From positions 1 through 23,056 of the forward strand of contig CAZNNH010000092.1 in assembly GCA_964574335.1 (NCBI GenBank): 23,056 nucleotides of DNA, in the 5' to 3' direction. Under the pieces are notes generated by a model. The model did not search any database and was not told the DNA's origin. It saw nothing but the letters and a program-made list of their open reading frames with translations. Shown piece after piece: positions 23,052-23,056 of this stretch. Made by a program: the position numbers and the translations under genes. The stretch is from CAZNNH01 sp964574335. Its GTDB lineage: Bacteria > Acidobacteriota > Vicinamibacteria > Fen-336. The stretch's first letter is position 1. Every line of letters begins with the position of its first letter.

Positions 23052-23056
23052 AGATG

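Noticed and set aside
1..23056. tRNA, rRNA, complete insertion sequence or toxin-delivery genes
   Set aside because: No cloverleaf, rRNA segment, transposase motif or VgrG/Rhs-type gene was recognised by eye; tRNAscan and IS searches were not possible here.

Overview
The window is about 23 kb of very GC-rich DNA, densely coded and mostly on the minus strand. It has c-di-GMP signalling proteins, a sigma-54 activator, a Reg_prop/Y_Y_Y sensor and a subtilase with tryptophan-rich C-terminal repeats. This suits a free-living, signalling-rich bacterium such as an Acidobacteriota/Thermoanaerobaculia-like or myxobacterium-like lineage. That placement is inferred from gene style; no marker gene is present. 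A run of exactly 100 N shows this is a scaffolded draft assembly.

Left part (1-11,929, all minus). The 5' portion of a secreted PDZ/S41 protease runs off the left edge. To its right is a signalling locus, read right to left: msrA; a sigma-54-dependent activator whose N-terminal GGDEF-like domain has lost its active site but keeps an RxxD I-site; a near-consensus sigma-54 (-24/-12) promoter; a secreted S8 subtilase; a c-di-GMP phosphodiesterase (EAL intact, GGDEF degenerate); and a sensor diguanylate cyclase with a predicted 14-blade propeller and intact GGDEF. The last two overlap by ATGA. The natural reading is that the activator turns on the subtilase-phosphodiesterase-cyclase operon and may itself respond to c-di-GMP. 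The assembly gap lies inside an 18-bp tandem repeat of the subtilase (hexapeptide WPDAEL) and artificially breaks its frame.

Middle part (11,930-17,514). A membrane protein with a GIDE/MUL1-like middle region and C-terminal ankyrin repeats is divergent from a small cereblon-like CULT-domain protein. The latter keeps all four zinc cysteines and the three-tryptophan cage at the spacing of human cereblon. Next come a coupled pair (88-aa protein and a multi-pass membrane protein) with a good sigma-70-type promoter, a stand-alone radical SAM protein on the plus strand, a CheY-like receiver and a secreted beta-helix protein.

Right part (17,515-23,056). A tight minus-strand operon encodes an RtcB-family RNA ligase, a short-chain dehydrogenase and a DUF985-type cupin. 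Beyond it lies an accessory-looking run of small minus-strand genes: two uncharacterised proteins, an ankyrin protein, a 44-aa ORF, a small membrane protein and what looks like a frame-broken immunity-type gene. The right edge is non-coding DNA with nested inverted repeats, including a long hairpin that would mask the Shine-Dalgarno sequence of a possible plus-strand gene starting at the last three bases.
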